A stretch of 64,000 bases of DNA, from the NCBI RefSeq assembly GCF_016086655.4, contig NC_052139.2, positions 3,162,001-3,226,000 of the forward strand, read 5' to 3'. The notes below the pieces were generated by a model, which did no database searches, had not been told where the DNA came from, and was given only the letters and a program-made list of their open reading frames with translations. The stretch is from Lepeophtheirus salmonis. Its lineage: Eukaryota > Arthropoda > Copepoda > Siphonostomatoida > Caligidae. Positions 1 to 13,403 of this stretch are shown piece by piece; the stretch's first letter is position 1, and every line of letters starts with the position of its first letter. The translations under genes and the position numbers were made by a program.

Positions 1-2739
1 TACAATTTTAGAGAAGGGGGAAAAGGGGGAAGATGAGAGGGGAAAAAGAATAAGAAGATGTAATTTTCATTAGTACTTTTATTAGAGAATGTATAAGACA
101 TTTTATTTTTAGAAAGCTCCTGAATACATAAAAGATTTTTTCCTTGTTTATTATTTAATGCTATTTTTATAAAAAATAATGATAATAGAAAGATACCAGA
201 TTTTCTTTATATCCTTTTCATATGTGCTGACATTTAGTCAAAAAATTTAGTGGCATTAAATAAGAGAAAAATACATTGTAAATAATACAAATAAATTGCA
301 AACGTTTATATTGAGAAAAAATGACTCCTCAAGCTACTTGAAGTTGCATTAAATTATAATTAAAATCACGAAATAAAAAAATCTACATTTACACTTAAAA
401 CAAAAATAAAACAAATCTCACAGTTTTGTAATTTTACATAGATATTTTGTAAAATACTGTTCCATTGAAATAGAAAACTATTCAAAAGAAAGAACTTGTC
501 ATAACTCAAATATTTATTCTAGAGTATTAACATTAAAAACTCAATTATTTTATAATCAAGAATGATAAATTCCAACTTTTAAAATCCAATGGATGTAATA
601 AGTTCATTTCAAGAGTCTAAATATTTCTAATTTTAAGTATTCTCATTAAATATTACACGCCTAGAATGAATTATAAAAGATAATACTAATATTTGTAGTT
701 TTGAAGTAACGATAATATGCCCTCAGCTCTAGAATTGTTGGCATGTAAAAGTGATATTGAGATCTAATTTTTGTTTGGTAAATTTCAAAACAATAAGCAA
801 CTATAGATGTAATATCAATTTTATTAATAACAATTTGTTAAGTCAACTTATACTATGAATAAAATTGGCGCAATAGGTATTTTTGATTTATAAAAATAAC
901 GTTTATAGGTATAATGGAAATAAAATTCAGTTTTATTAAAATATATATTTCAACTTATCCATTAAACTAATAAATAAAGACAAAATAGTAATAAAAATAG
1001 CATAATTAATGTCATTTAAGATTAGAGTTTTATAAAAAATTTCGTAAGAAGCTTTTTATTTTTATATTTTCACTTTAAGTTGTAATTTTCCAATAATTGG
1101 TCACAAATAGTTACACAAATTAAGTATTTATAATATTACTATTATTTCATCTAATCAAAAAATTGTTTTTGAAGACCATATTTATCATGTACATTTCATT
1201 TTTTGGATTAACTGTGAATCGGACCTATCTACATATGAATTCAAGAGAATAACTTCTCCTGAGTGCGTTATTCCCTGAGCTAGACACTTTAACTTATGAT
1301 TAAATATTTTTTTGCCCGTAATAGCATGAGCCAACCTAATTTTTAGATACTTTTGACTTTAAACACTAACTTATTTCCCAATACTTAACCAATAAAATTT
1401 ATTTTACTCTTATCTTTATCCTTAAATAAATATTTTTATTAAATATCAAGTATTATTTGTGTCTTAAAAAAATAATTAACGAACATGAAAAGTTATGTTC
1501 TAAGGTTTTAATTATAGAATATCTCAGGATTAAGTCTACTCGCAATGCTTAAAGCGTCATAGTTAATGATTCTATAAATATTTGTAATTTGTAACAAATA
1601 TTTTGGAAACAAAATGCTTAACCCCAATATATATATATATGTTTCATTTCCTAATAATTTTTATTTATAATCAATAAGTTAAATTAATTAAAATATTTAA
1701 TAGTCAAAATGTAATTTTTATAATAAGAGAAAATTCTCCATGGTATTCTCAAATCATTAACAAATTAAGTTTTTTTTGTGAGGTATCAATTTGCTAATTT
1801 TCTTATTCTGTATTTATTATTGTTCTGAAAATTGATTGTTTTCATAATTAGCTTTTTCTTATTTGTGTGAGTACAATAAAGATAAATATCTTTGTGGAAG
1901 ACAACATACCTAATAGTTATAAAATAATTTCAAGTCTTTTATTTTTTGAGAAGAAAAGGCAGAGTGATATAATGAAATGTGTTCTATGTTTAATTATTTT
2001 ATGTTAAAAACTATTTATTTTTTTAACAAATCCTCAATTAATTCATGCTTATAACAACCTAGTTGTATAACCCACGAGTCCAAATTTGCCCACCCATGAT
2101 AAATTTATTAGGTGAATATTCAAATATGCTTATTTTTTGTACACATAAATTCATTGACAGGTAGTAATTGTCAATTGAATACTTATATATTTCCCCTTTC
2201 ACTTCAAAATAGTAATTGTGAATAGTACGAGAAAAAAAAGTGTAAATTATAGTCTGTGTGGGGTTGGAACTTCTCCTTCTAATATTTAATTGCAAGGATC
2301 CTTATATTTTTTGTCTTTCTCCCAATATTAAAACGTTTCCTACATTTCTGCCTCTTTTTTATTCTCTTAAAAAGGAGTGGGCTATAATTGCTTATTAACT
2401 TTAAAACTTTAATAAACTTTAAATATAGTACTTCAAAAAAGTTATAACAAATGTGATGTGAATCAATAATTACTCATTATTAAACTTTTTAAATCCAAAG
2501 AAGTTCAAGTACCTCTGGTAGGATGTATTCAAAAACCATTATTAATTTGTCAAACTACATCATTCTTTTAAATAGTGAATATAGTGTAATTGTTGACTTT
2601 CCTGAAAACAATGACTAATTGATATATATATCCTTTAGAAATTTATACTATTAAAGAATGTATTGTTCTATAATCACTTGTAAATGAATAATAAATAAAT
2701 AGTTTTAATAGATCAAAATTAAATGAAAAAGGTTGAACA
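1..2739. other. Non-coding AT-rich DNA
   Basis: No coding signal that I can support on either strand. The longest open stretch (2059-2295, minus) has low-complexity AT-driven composition and no recognisable motif. A short (TA)n run lies near 1627-1641. Confidence 0.6.
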
Positions 2740-3300
2740 AAATCAGAGTAGTAGGGGGCACAACATATAGCGATTGGATGAGTTCATGAGTTCCTTGGTA
2801 GACAATATTGAGGTGAATCATCAGATCTCAATGCTCAAGCTCACAAAAATGAGTTCATGAGTTCCATGGTTGACAGTATTGAGCTGAATCATCAGATCTC
2901 AATGCTCAAGCTCACAAAAATCACAAAACGAAGGGAGAATCAGGAATGCCGTGAAAAATATGGTCTTCAATTATGAGTGGCTGCAGGAATCTGCCGTGGC
3001 CACAAGTCCAAGGACAACCAATCATAGTGCAGGGAACATTTAGCAAATTTCTGGGACTGGAAATTGTGGCCTCCTTCACAGCAGATCTGAGCCCACTTGA
3101 TTATGGGATTTGGAGCGGAATTGAGGCAAAAGTAGGTAATGTCCCCCTCCCCCCCCCACAGAAATACTGTTGAGCTGAAGGTCTGGGATGACCATATCTG
3201 TTGAGTTTGTCATCAGAGTTTGCAAGGCCTTCTGAGCTCGTGCAATGGCTGCAATTAAGGCTTTAGGTGGTGGACATTTTGAATTTTAAGAAACAAAGGG
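2740..3300 (+). mobile_element. Degenerate Tc1/mariner transposase, N- and C-terminal parts joined
   Basis: Remnant of a mariner-type transposase (a DDE/D cut-and-paste enzyme that excises and inserts its element at TA). The first part reads MDEFMSSLVDNIE and NHQISMLKL, then RIRNAVKNM, which I take as the N-terminal helix-turn-helix region. After a short degenerate stretch comes the C-terminal block with DLSPLDYGIW and ERN/IEAKV (about 3085-3135), the usual segment around the last catalytic acidic residue. The end resembles the VCKAF-type tail (about 3205-3250). Several frameshifts and stops are present. The region between HTH and C-terminus, which should hold the first two catalytic aspartates, is missing. 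No clear terminal inverted repeats were found. Confidence 0.75.
2780..2921 (+). repeat. 71-bp tandem duplication
   Basis: Two adjacent copies, 2780-2850 and 2851-2921, each beginning GAGTTCATGAGTTCC and ending CTCACAAAAAT, with about four differences. The unit lies in the N-terminal coding part of the mariner remnant, and 71 is not a multiple of three, so the duplication breaks the reading frame. Confidence 0.9.
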
Positions 3301-6300
3301 GTGTTTTTTCATTAAATAATAAATTTTAAGGTCTTGTTAATGTTGTTCGCTATGATGCAATTCTGCTTATGTACATTGTCATGTTAATATTATTTGCCAA
3401 ATTTTGAATATATAATTATACATAGAGATATATGATATCTTTTATTATATTTTTTTTGCGAACTCATGACTCCATCCACAAAAGAAATAGAGATACTTTG
3501 TGTGCGAAAAAAAAATAATTTTTGCAAATAATTTGACATATAATTATGATTATTATATAACCTAAAAATGAAATAACAAAAAAAACATGGGCAACTCATG
3601 GTGAATTTTTTTGGAAGTATTTATTAATGAGTACTAAGAAGAATGATTTGACGAAATGAGTGAAATTAAAATATCTCTATCTTGCAAGAAAAAAAATCCC
3701 TTATACTTGAGTAACAGTATATAGATATATGAATATTCATTTTATGTATGTATTTAACGTAGAAACAGAGTTTTGTTGAGCAAAATGATATGGGTCAAGC
3801 AAATGAACTTGTTAGAAGGGGTATATATATATATATATATCATATATGTAGAATCTAACTATTCATAAGTAATAAAATAACTGTAAATGTAATTTACAAA
3901 TTTGTTTTTAATTTAATTTCCTGTTAGTATTTATGAATTTATTCTATTTATATGGAACATAACTTTAAAAGTGCTCTGAACATATCAACATGCAATTATT
4001 CATAGAAAAAGGATAAAGGGTTATATAATTTAGTTTAATCAATTTTCTTCTCTTGACAGCCTCTTTTTGGTATTTGGTCATATTGGAGACATAAACAACT
4101 TAATTGATCGGGATAAATACTCATTTTGTAAGCTTACAAGTTTTTTTGGATTTTTAAAGCCATTAGACAATTTTTTTCTCAAGATTATGTAAAAACAATT
4201 GTCTATTAAGTTTGATAACTATTGTAGATCAACACCACAGTTACATAAATAGGCATTAATTTGTTATGCAATCTTTGACGTCCATAAATACACTTCTAAT
4301 CTTTATTTATAAAGCAAAGTTGGTATGTCTGTTTGTATTAATTTATACATGAAAAAGAGTGAGATATTACACTGTACATATATGGTTCTCCTTGATGTAT
4401 AAAAAATGTCGAGTAACACTGAAGGTTGTTATTTTGGCCGACTCCTAATTACTCTGGTCAATGCCAGTTACTATTTTTATCAGGGGTAATATTAGTTCCA
4501 GTTCTTGAACGGCAAGAATATGGACGAAGATCCAACCGACACCAAATAATACTACTTAATGGGCTCGGTTCAAGAAATTGCGAAACATCATCTTGAAATA
4601 CTATTTTTAAAGTATATGAATAAATTATGATTTAAAGTAAGTTCAATATATTTCCCTGCATAATGATCTACAAGAACAAAAAGTTTTATATTTTCTTCTG
4701 ATATTTTTAATTTAGTCTGGACCAGTTTAAAAGAAAAATCCAGATCAATCTCAAAGAAAAAATCGGCGTGGATCTGTTTCATTTAAAATTCGGTCTAGAC
4801 TGATTTTATCGATGATTTGTTTGTGGTGTCATGTATGCTTTGAAATTGGGAACATTGACGCAATAACATAGTAATATGAATTTAGATGTTTTGCCTAGTG
4901 TATATTTTACAGCTTTTAAATCAAGATAGGAGAGAAAATTGATTCATAGATTGAGAATAAAAAGAATTGGTCCACGATTTGAATACAATTAAATGACTGG
5001 AAAAAATCCATACTAGTGTCATCGGAGTCAGATTTCAAGGGCAAACAAATGGTTCCATCCTAACTTGGATTCTTTTTGAGCTATGAAAAGAGTTTGTTTC
5101 CACGAATAACACTAGATCAGATCCTAGAGGCCAAAAAGTGTACAATTAAAAGCATTATGCAGATTTCTTTCTTAAATAAAGTTTTGACATATTTTATGGT
5201 ATATTTTAACAAAACTTAATTGAATTTTGAATCTGTTAATGGTACAAAATCTACTTCATCTTCATCTTAATTTATTTCGGAAATTAAGATAGCATCATTT
5301 AGAGATATATTTAAGTTCTTGTAACTAATAGGGTTTTAGAATAAAGAAATGATCAGCTTTTGTAGACAGGCAATTTAGCCTCACTTTAGTTATATTAGTT
5401 CAATTTAGCAATACATTAAAGAGGTACATCTCATTGTGATGTGTATTACAATTATTCAACTGTTGGTAATATTTGTCTCATTAGTGTAAAATTTTAGTTG
5501 GACTCATCAAACATTATGGGATATTCGTAAGGTGAAAAATATTGATTTTAATTAATATTGGAACTTAAATTTTGCCGAACGGTTATAATTACATCTTGAA
5601 GTTCAATGAAAACATGGTTAAAATTGGTTTTTTTACATTAAATTATGTATGGTTCTTGGAGTCCAATGTTGCACATGTGCAATATTAATTTTTCTGCCTA
5701 ATTGTGAATTAATTAAACAAAATAAAAAAGGTATTAAATATTTTTGGACATAAGCAGACAAATGAATAAAATAAGTTTCTATATTTATAAGTATACCACA
5801 ATTTTTAGCGTTCTTTCACTTTGAACAATTTAAGGGATTTACTATGTTTAAATTATTACTCAAATACTACATAAGAGCATAACCTTTATCTTTTAGATGG
5901 TAATTACCTAATAAAAGATATTTGAAACACGATATCACCACAAAACTTAAATTATCCATATTACGTATGTAATAAAACCCAATTTTCCCTTCTTTGCATC
6001 TCCATCAAATACCTATTAATTTTTAGAGGTATCTGGGTATTTGTAAAAAAATCTAAATTTTAATCATTCAACGTCTTAAAAAGTCTCTTTGTTGGAAGTA
6101 TCACACCGTGAAAAAGAACAAAAAAAAAATGAACTTTAGTATCCCTATAAAGTCTAACATAAAAACCTTTTTAAATATCATTTCTCATCCTCCAAGGGAA
6201 TCAAGAACAAAATTTGTTAACAGTTTCATTTTTTTTAATGATTAATAAATTAGACGATTTTTCTAGCCTAAAAAAAAGATAATAAATTAAAGTAAAGAAT

Positions 6301-6964
6301 ATCAAAAAAATTGCACATGGAATATTAATCGTAAAACGCACCTATTATTTTTTTTTTTTTTGCGATTCGTAATAATAAATTCAAAAATCATTCCATAACA
6401 ATTTATAATATATATTTATCTTTGGTTTAAATTAACTTGAAGAAAATGGCTGCACTAAGAATTTTAATAGTAATAAATTCTTAGTATTGATAATTTTTTT
6501 TTTTTTTTTTTTGATGGTTCAATATTTTATGCACGACTGTTTTAAATACATAAATTTAGTTTTTCAAGCTTTTGTATTGTAATTTATAGTTTAATCATTT
6601 TGGGCATCGATACATCATACAGAGTTATTTTTTTCTATTTTCTATTATAGTAGTGGTCAAGACCACATTATCGAAGACCTATTAAAAGACCTATTAAAAA
6701 AAAGACCTTTGGTCGTAAAAACAACGATATCAATCATTGAGTATTTTATATATCATTTTTAGTTGATAACGGATAAGACAACCTTTCGACATACTGTTGT
6801 TTGTTTATTATTCAAGTCAAGAAGTACTAACAAATTTAAAGATTTGAACTAGATTCGAATTGCATACTACAGTGTTGTGTTTATATTCGTTCAAATGAAA
6901 AAGTAATTACGTCCTTTTTTGAGCTAAACATATCTTGTTAATTATTGATCACACAGGATAGTGA
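3301..6964. other. Non-coding AT-rich DNA
   Basis: No supportable gene. It holds a (TA)n run near 3821-3840, long poly-T runs near 6350-6361 and 6490-6512, and a perfect 14-bp palindrome TTGCACATGTGCAA at 5669-5682. The stretch 4380-5150 is slightly less AT-rich but shows no coding frame. Confidence 0.55.
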
Positions 6965-7770
6965 TTTAAAGGTGTGAATGTATGCTACAAACGCTTTTTG
7001 GACAGGATTGTGATTTTACATTAAGTCGTGAATTATCGTGCGTCGATTATAGAGGTCTCGATGTAATTTTTTTGCCACATTTTACAACGCGATGAAAGCG
7101 ACCAAATATATTTGTAATGTATACAAGGCTGATAATCTTACAGTTTGTATCGTACATCAGTGGTTCGAGCTATTTCGTTTTTGAGTATACAGTTGAAGTG
7201 AACGTTGTACAAAGTACTGGGAGTGTTGTCGTCAAAAATGTCTATAAAATCGTGGAAATATCGAGGGAGACCGTCGTTTTAGCAGTTGTAGTATCTTCCA
7301 GGAGCAGAACATGGATCATAAAACCATTATCAACCATTTCCAGGAAGCTAGATGCAAAGAGAAACTCGAATAGGAAAGGAATCGTTTGTCATCAAGACAA
7401 CGCCAAGCAGCACACATTTCTGACGACGTGCCAGAAGCTCAGATGTGAAGTTCTTATTCATCCAACCTACAACTGGACCTGGCACAAAGTGTTTTCAACC
7501 TGTTCCTGTCTATAACCAACGCTTTTTGGGTACTAACTTATCCTCAATAGAGACCTATAAAAATCGGTTGCCTGAATTTATTGGCAATAGGGGCAAGTGC
7601 TTCAACGAAAAGGGAATTATAAAGTTGGATTCTTGTTTTGAAAAAGTTATAAAAAGTACAAGTCATAATTGGCTTGTATCGGATGATTGTAACACTTATT
7701 TTAAATCATTAAAATAATGCAAAATATACGAAATTACTTTTTCTCCAACCTATTATAATGATCATTAATG
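6965..7770 (+). mobile_element. Mariner-type (SETMAR-like) transposon, internally deleted
   Basis: From about 7092 the frame reads MKATKYICNVYKADNLT and later HQWFELFRF, matching the first HTH of cecropia/SETMAR-type mariners. After a frame change come TGSVVVKNVYKIVE and, in another frame, MDHKTIINHFQEARCK (second HTH). The sequence then jumps to NRKGIVCHQDNAKQHT, where HQD (7390-7398) carries the second catalytic aspartate. Another frame (to 7717) gives FLGTNLSSIETYKNRL, the C-terminal tail. The part with the first aspartate (SDEK-type) is missing, and the SPDLAPSD-type block is unreadable. The right end (about 7735-7765, reading inward AGGTTGGAGAAAAAGTA) resembles a mariner 3' terminal repeat. 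A relative with similar ends sits at 34889-35525. Confidence 0.85.
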
Positions 7771-8495
7771 AATATATTTAATCAAAAAGATATTTTTCTG
7801 CAAAAGAACACTCATTAATTTACCTTATATGACATATACAATATATGAATAATACCTATTTATCATACTATCATTTCAAATAGAATTGATATGTACAATC
7901 GTATATATTGTATATCCTTTGGCAAAATGTCTGTTTGGCAAAATGTCCTTCGAAGAAATGTAATTCCAAAAAACATTTATGGCCAATTGTCCTAGAATAA
8001 TATTTACCATATCATTATTTTTTATAATGTTTTTACTTAATTGACTCATAGAGTGGAATACTAGAAAGTGATATAGATGAATATTTTTTAGTGAGAAGCG
8101 GATTTAAAACCACATTTTTCAAACATTTAATTACCATCAAGTTACTAAAAAACTTTAAGTATATCTGATTTTACTGTGCTTCCAAATCTAAGTAATAATA
8201 TCTGAGAATCATGTATGTACATTGTACACACATGACAGGACATAATTGACATGTTGTCAACTGATAGGAAATTTACTAATCCCGTTAGCTTCTACATTAG
8301 GTGACAATAATTTTGTAATTTACGAAGCATCCATGAATAATCGTAATATATCTACACACTATACTCATATTATATTTTTTTTTCGATGACTTGTAATATA
8401 CCGATTGCTCCATTAAAATCCGAACACTTAAAAATTTTAAAATATAAACAATATATAATTTATTGATTAAGAATATAATTAAGAATTATAACTGC
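7771..8495. other. Non-coding AT-rich DNA
   Basis: No gene seen apart from the short degenerate repeat at 7918-7999. Confidence 0.5.
7918..7999. repeat. Degenerate ~15-bp tandem motif (GGCAAAATGTCC type)
   Basis: Repeating units such as TTGGCAAAATGTCTG, TTGGCAAAATGTCCT and a decayed GAAGAAATGTAAT, ending in GGCCAATTGTCCTAG. The same motif with the same closing CAATTGTCCTAGAA occurs at 63537-63690, so this is a dispersed repeat family. Confidence 0.7.
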
Positions 8496-8605
8496 AGATG
8501 TAGTACTCTGTCATGGCGACCCAGTGCTGGCTGGCAGTAGCATTGAAGGCCTCAGTGTTTGGATGACAGACACTGCAGGTCTTTTCCTCAAGTTGCATCC
8601 AAAAA
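8496..8605 (-). mobile_element. Mariner transposase C-terminal fragment
   Basis: The reverse strand reads DATLEEKTCSVCHPNTEAF then NATASQHWVAMTEYYI, the familiar mariner tail (HPN.EALKA...WAAM.EDYI). Only about 110 bp remain, without catalytic core or terminal repeats. Confidence 0.7.
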
Positions 8606-9129
8606 GTGTAATGTATATTTCATTTTACTTCATATTTCACTTTTGACTCGTTAAAGTATGAATGTGTATGGAAGCATAGCATTTCATTATTATATTTATT
8701 AACATGAATACTAAAAACAAATTATTATGGTTATTTATCATCAAAAATCAAAAGATTTTACGTGTTTCATAATATGGATATATTTTTTTTATCTGTTCTC
8801 ACATCGGTTTAAAACAGCATTATAGAACGGGAACAGAGAAAAAAAAGAAACAGAAAAAAAGAAAAAAACCTCTGTACCAATCTAAAAATAGACCCTCACA
8901 CCGTTAAATCCACCAAATGAATTATTTATCCAATATTGGCATTGGAATGCATGTCTACTTTTGAAAGATATTAATATTCGTACATTTCTAATATTTATAT
9001 ATGAATGATAATTGATAAGTATTTTATTGCAAACTAAATTGTATACGCCTCCAATACCTTATAGTGTCATTAAAATGAAGCATTAATTTGTACTTAAATA
9101 TATATTAGACAGTTCCATTTTCGGGTTTA

Positions 9130-9890
9130 TATTTTTATTCCATGACTCTGAGTCTTGAATCTTCAATAACATATATGTATATGTAGTGAATGTGGTATCC
9201 ATCCATTGCATCACAACATTCTTTGGTAGGTCCAAGTACACCAGAGGAGGTCAGCTTGAAACTGTTGTCGTAAATGTGAGCGAACATGACATTCCCGTCA
9301 CTGGTAATCAAGCCAAACACCATTATCTTGGATATTAACTGGTTTTTGATCTCATCAGAAATCTCTATCCCCTGTCCTCCATCAGCCAGCAATTATTATT
9401 TTGGGTGTAGGTAGCGTCCAAGCTTAAGATTTACTAATCTTGGAATAGTTTTATGATGCCTGGAGTTGATTTACAAGTTTGGCAGAGTTTCTGGGCTCTT
9501 TACAACCTGATGGTAACTTATTGTAAGAAGGTGATACCTTTCCGGAGTTGTAGGACTTCATCCCGAGGTTGTCTTTGATGTCGCTGGCCTCATTTTTCAT
9601 ACTGATAAACCTGTTCTGAGCAGGAGTAGCTATTGAGATGGCAGGATTTACTTTGATGGACCTTTAGAGCCTAACCAGTAAGTAGCCAGTCCAATTTTGA
9701 GCTTTGTGTGAACCACTTGAGGAGTGGAAAAGTTCCTTACCCACCTTCAATGGCTTGTAGACGTTATAAATGATGTTTCTGGCATATTTGGCTCATTTTA
9801 TTACTGGCTTAGCATCGTTGCCAGCCTCAAGCAATTCTACAATGACTTTACGTTTGTACAGTTTTTTCCTACGTGAAACTGAATGTTTTA
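9130..9890 (-). mobile_element. Degenerate mariner transposase, N-terminus and mid-region
   Basis: Read from about 9860 downward on the reverse strand: KRKVIVELLEAGNDAKPVI then KYARNIIYNVYK (first HTH), then a second HTH-like region with DNLGMKSY. The open segment 9135-9392 contains SKIMVFGLITSDGNVMFAHIYDN, the strand before the second aspartate, and ends in KECCDAMDGYHIHY. Frameshifts and stops interrupt it throughout, and the QQD motif and the C-terminus are absent. This copy keeps more of the middle than most others here but loses the tail. Confidence 0.8.
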
Positions 9891-11424
9891 AGTATAAATC
9901 AAAAGTAGTATTCTATGGGTAGTACTTTCTGTTCATTTTATTACTCATAACATCACATGAAGGTACAAGTCTGAAAATTGCCCTTTTTGACCAAAAATTC
10001 TATTTTTTATACTAAAATTATTTGTACTACACCAAAAATAATGTGGAGGCTTTAACTTTTACTAACGTAATTTTATTTATTATTCCAAGCAGAAAGGGTC
10101 TTTATGCAGCAAGGATAAAATATTTACACAAAAACTAGACAGTCTTATATATATTTATGTATACGAACCTTGGTTTCAAGCACCAACCCTAATGATGTAG
10201 TTATTCAAATAGAAAAATGTAATTATTAGATTATGGAAGATACGTTGATTATAATACGAACATACAATCACTAACTCCAATTTCAATTATTTGTATTCGT
10301 CCGAAGATGTCATGAAAAGAATGTCGCATGTAATTACATGTATCTGATAAAATGAATAATGATGTTAGTGATTAGGCAATGCCTTAGGGGATTTTTAATA
10401 TGTATATAATTCTATATACCTACATACACGTCTTAATTTTTAGATATATCTTGCTTGAATATTTTTCGATTCTTTTGTTATTATCCATTCTAAATTTAAT
10501 CAAATAAAGCATTGCGATGCCTTGAAGACCTGCATTTCATAGAATGATTATTGATTAGTTTAACTATAAAAAACCCAACTTACTTGCAATTCATAATTTG
10601 CAATATGTACACTAGAGTTTTTCATTTCCAGGTAAATTGTCGTTCAATCAATTTAGATGTCAAATGATTCAGGAAATTTCAGAATCCCCCGAAGTAATAA
10701 TTAATATTGTAAAATTTAAATAATTATTATTGTATTTTAAAAATAAATAATGAAAGATGAAAAATCTCCGGGCTTAACAATGAAAACATGTTTTATTTTC
10801 TTTCAAAAAATTTTTTTATTGTTTTAGTTTGTTATAATTTTTTTATTTGTTTCATGGTTTGGAGTCCCCCCTACGTCATACCACCTGTCAAGCCATTGCT
10901 TACCTTAACAAGATTTATTTCAAACTTATCAAATACACGTTTTTGTGAGATTTATAACGTACAAAATTAGAAAAAAACTCAACAGCTATAATAAAAATAA
11001 GATTATATTATAGATACGTAGAACGTAAATAAATTTTACATTTTTAAGATTAAAATTAGAAGAATGGTTGATTTTATAGTGTGTGTTTTTTTTTTTTTTG
11101 TTTATTCTTAAATACATAGTTATGGTTTTAAAATTTCTCTGTGAAGGATTAATTCTGTGTTACTCTTGTTATAACTTTTTTAAATATATTTAAACTTAAT
11201 AACATATATATTTATCCATAATTTTATAAAAAATTTCTTCTGTGAGCTGATATAAGTGAATCAAAATGTTGACTTAATATATGACAAACACTTTGTTTTA
11301 AAATGTTCCTAACCTCTGTTAAAACTCTCAAATAAATTTGTGATTATTTAGCACCATTTGAACTTTGGGGGTGTATTTGGCAGTAGTTGAAGTTTTTGAT
11401 GTCCAAACCTTCGTGAACAATCTT
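9891..11424. other. Non-coding AT-rich DNA
   Basis: Nothing recognised. The 60-codon open stretch at 10788-10970 has only AT-driven composition. Confidence 0.5.
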
Positions 11425-11590
11425 TTTGTAGAAAAAAAAGCTAAGTTTGGTTGGGGTAATGAGATGGAAGCATCGCTGGGAGAAGTGTGTAGAGCTATAG
11501 GGAGACTCTGTTAAAAAACTAAATGATAAACTTCAAAAAATGTCTTATATCTATGTTAGGTCGAAAAAATTTCAGACAATCCTTGTATGT
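11425..11590 (+). mobile_element. Probable mariner transposase C-terminal scrap
   Basis: In mixed frames the plus strand gives RWKHRWEKCVEL and GDSVKKLNDKLQKM, similar to the RWEKCVELQGDYVEK-like end of SETMAR-type mariners, followed by KKFQTILV. The neighbouring 3' sequence with AAAAAATTTCAGAC could be the element's terminal repeat. The fragment is short and has at least one frameshift. Confidence 0.5.
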
Positions 11591-12524
11591 AGAACCTTTT
11601 ATATTTTCTCGTATTGACACAGATTCATAGGCGACAGATACACCCAAAAATCCTTACTTTCAAAGAACGTATCATAAATAAATAGATGTTAGTGCTTAAT
11701 ATAGTACCATGCGGTCAAACCAAAAATTAAGTAATACCCAGGGGTCAAATTGGAATCTATAATGTTGTATAAGTAAACTCTTTTTCTCTACACACAACTT
11801 CATCATAATAAAAATAAATATAAAACACAAGAGTTTAAAAAGTCGTGAGAATATTTTTTACAAACTTTGTCTTAATTCCTTAACTCCTTGTTAAGAACCC
11901 CTGGTTTTTTTTCTTTATTATTATATTATTTCTGTTTTAGAAGTACGTCGTCGTTTTTTTTTTTTTTTTAGTTATTATCTTTTTTAGGTAGGTATGTTAC
12001 TTATGTGACCAGAAAAGAAGCGTTAAAAAAAAGAAGTTTCTCTGCAGGAGATCAAGCAATTTTATCATTATGTTTCTTATCATGTCACACTATTCCTTAC
12101 AAATCCTCACCTCTGCATGAAAAAGAATGGGGGAAAGAGATGAAGAGGAAGAAAAAAAGCTAATTAATTTTATTTCTTACCTGTTGAGTTAAAGAAAATT
12201 ACATAGAGATGTCACTATTATCTCTTCACTGTGTCAAAATGGAAATTTTGATTATTTAACCCTTCTACAAAATGGAATATGTATGTAAAAAATATAAATC
12301 CAACAAACAACTGTACAATAATAGACATTATTTTGTATTAAATAACTTTTCTCATAAAGACTCCAAAAGATTGATTATTTGTGGAATAGATATCTTTAGA
12401 TATGTGTATCTGACACTGCAGATGTGCATTCCGTTTACGTTACTTGGCGTTAAAAAGATAAAATATTTTACTAAAATACATATTTGACAGTTTTGTGCTT
12501 GTTTGACTCGGTAATGTTTGAGTG
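11591..12524. other. Non-coding AT-rich DNA
   Basis: Poly-T tract near 11954-11970. No gene seen. Confidence 0.5.
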
Positions 12525-12790
12525 GGCAACAAAGATGGACATCAGCAAAGAGAAAATACGCTATATTTTACACTCTTTCTTCAATAACCCCGAGAATTTA
12601 AATCTGGCGAATGAAAATGACAATAGAGTGAGTGGTTATTATATTATAGCAGTCAATTTAATGCATTAGTGGTTGCGTCGAATCGACTCCGGTAATTTGA
12701 TGTGAAAGATACACCACGTTTTGGAAGGCCAATGGTCGAAAATGTGGATAAAATAATGAAAATCGTCGGGTCCGGAAAGGGATAATAATT
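12525..12790 (+). mobile_element. Mariner (SETMAR-like) transposase N-terminal fragment
   Basis: The open stretch from 12484 includes ATKMDISKEKIRYILHSFF, the start of SETMAR/cecropia-type mariner transposases (first HTH), and continues, after decay, to RRIDSGNLM and then HVLEGQWSKM (the PR.GRPVVENV region linking the two HTHs), ending about 12790. There is no catalytic domain downstream. Confidence 0.75.
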
Positions 12791-13403
12791 GGAATTTAGG
12801 CAATACAATATACATTATTGTATAAAACAGTCCTAAATTTGTTTACAGGGCTGGGCAGCAAAATGTGGATTTGACCGGTTCTAATTAAAATAAAGCTTAC
12901 TTAATATGGAACAATCCCTTAATTGTACAATTATCATAAGAATTAATTACAATAAAATTCATTTAGGGTTTTTTTTCAATTTATAACAAATGCATGAATT
13001 ATAACCTAATAGTTTGTACATCCAATTTCATTAAAAACCATAACAAAGTAACTGTTCCTGATAGGCCAGCTTAAACTATGATCCTATTTATATTTTTTGG
13101 TATTTAATAGTCTTCAAACATTTCAAAGAATACAAAATTAAATACGATAAATAAGCGGTTCCATTTTTCTGCATTAGGAAGTGAATTGAATTTAAAGAAA
13201 ATTTAGAAGTAATAAGAGCTTACAAATATTATTTAAAGACTCAAAATGTAAGCTAATGGGCCATTAACGTAGTGAATAAACTGTTGGACTAAAAACTGAA
13301 GTATTATTTAACATATTGGTACATTTCATGATAAACTAAAATAGGTTTACAAATTTATTAAATAATTTAGTCTTAAAATATTAAACAATATAACATCATT
13401 TTT
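12791..13403. other. Non-coding AT-rich DNA
   Basis: No feature identified. Confidence 0.5.

Noticed and set aside
3815..3845. (TA)n microsatellite as a possible regulatory element
   Set aside because: Ordinary simple repeat. Several similar runs occur across the window with no associated gene.
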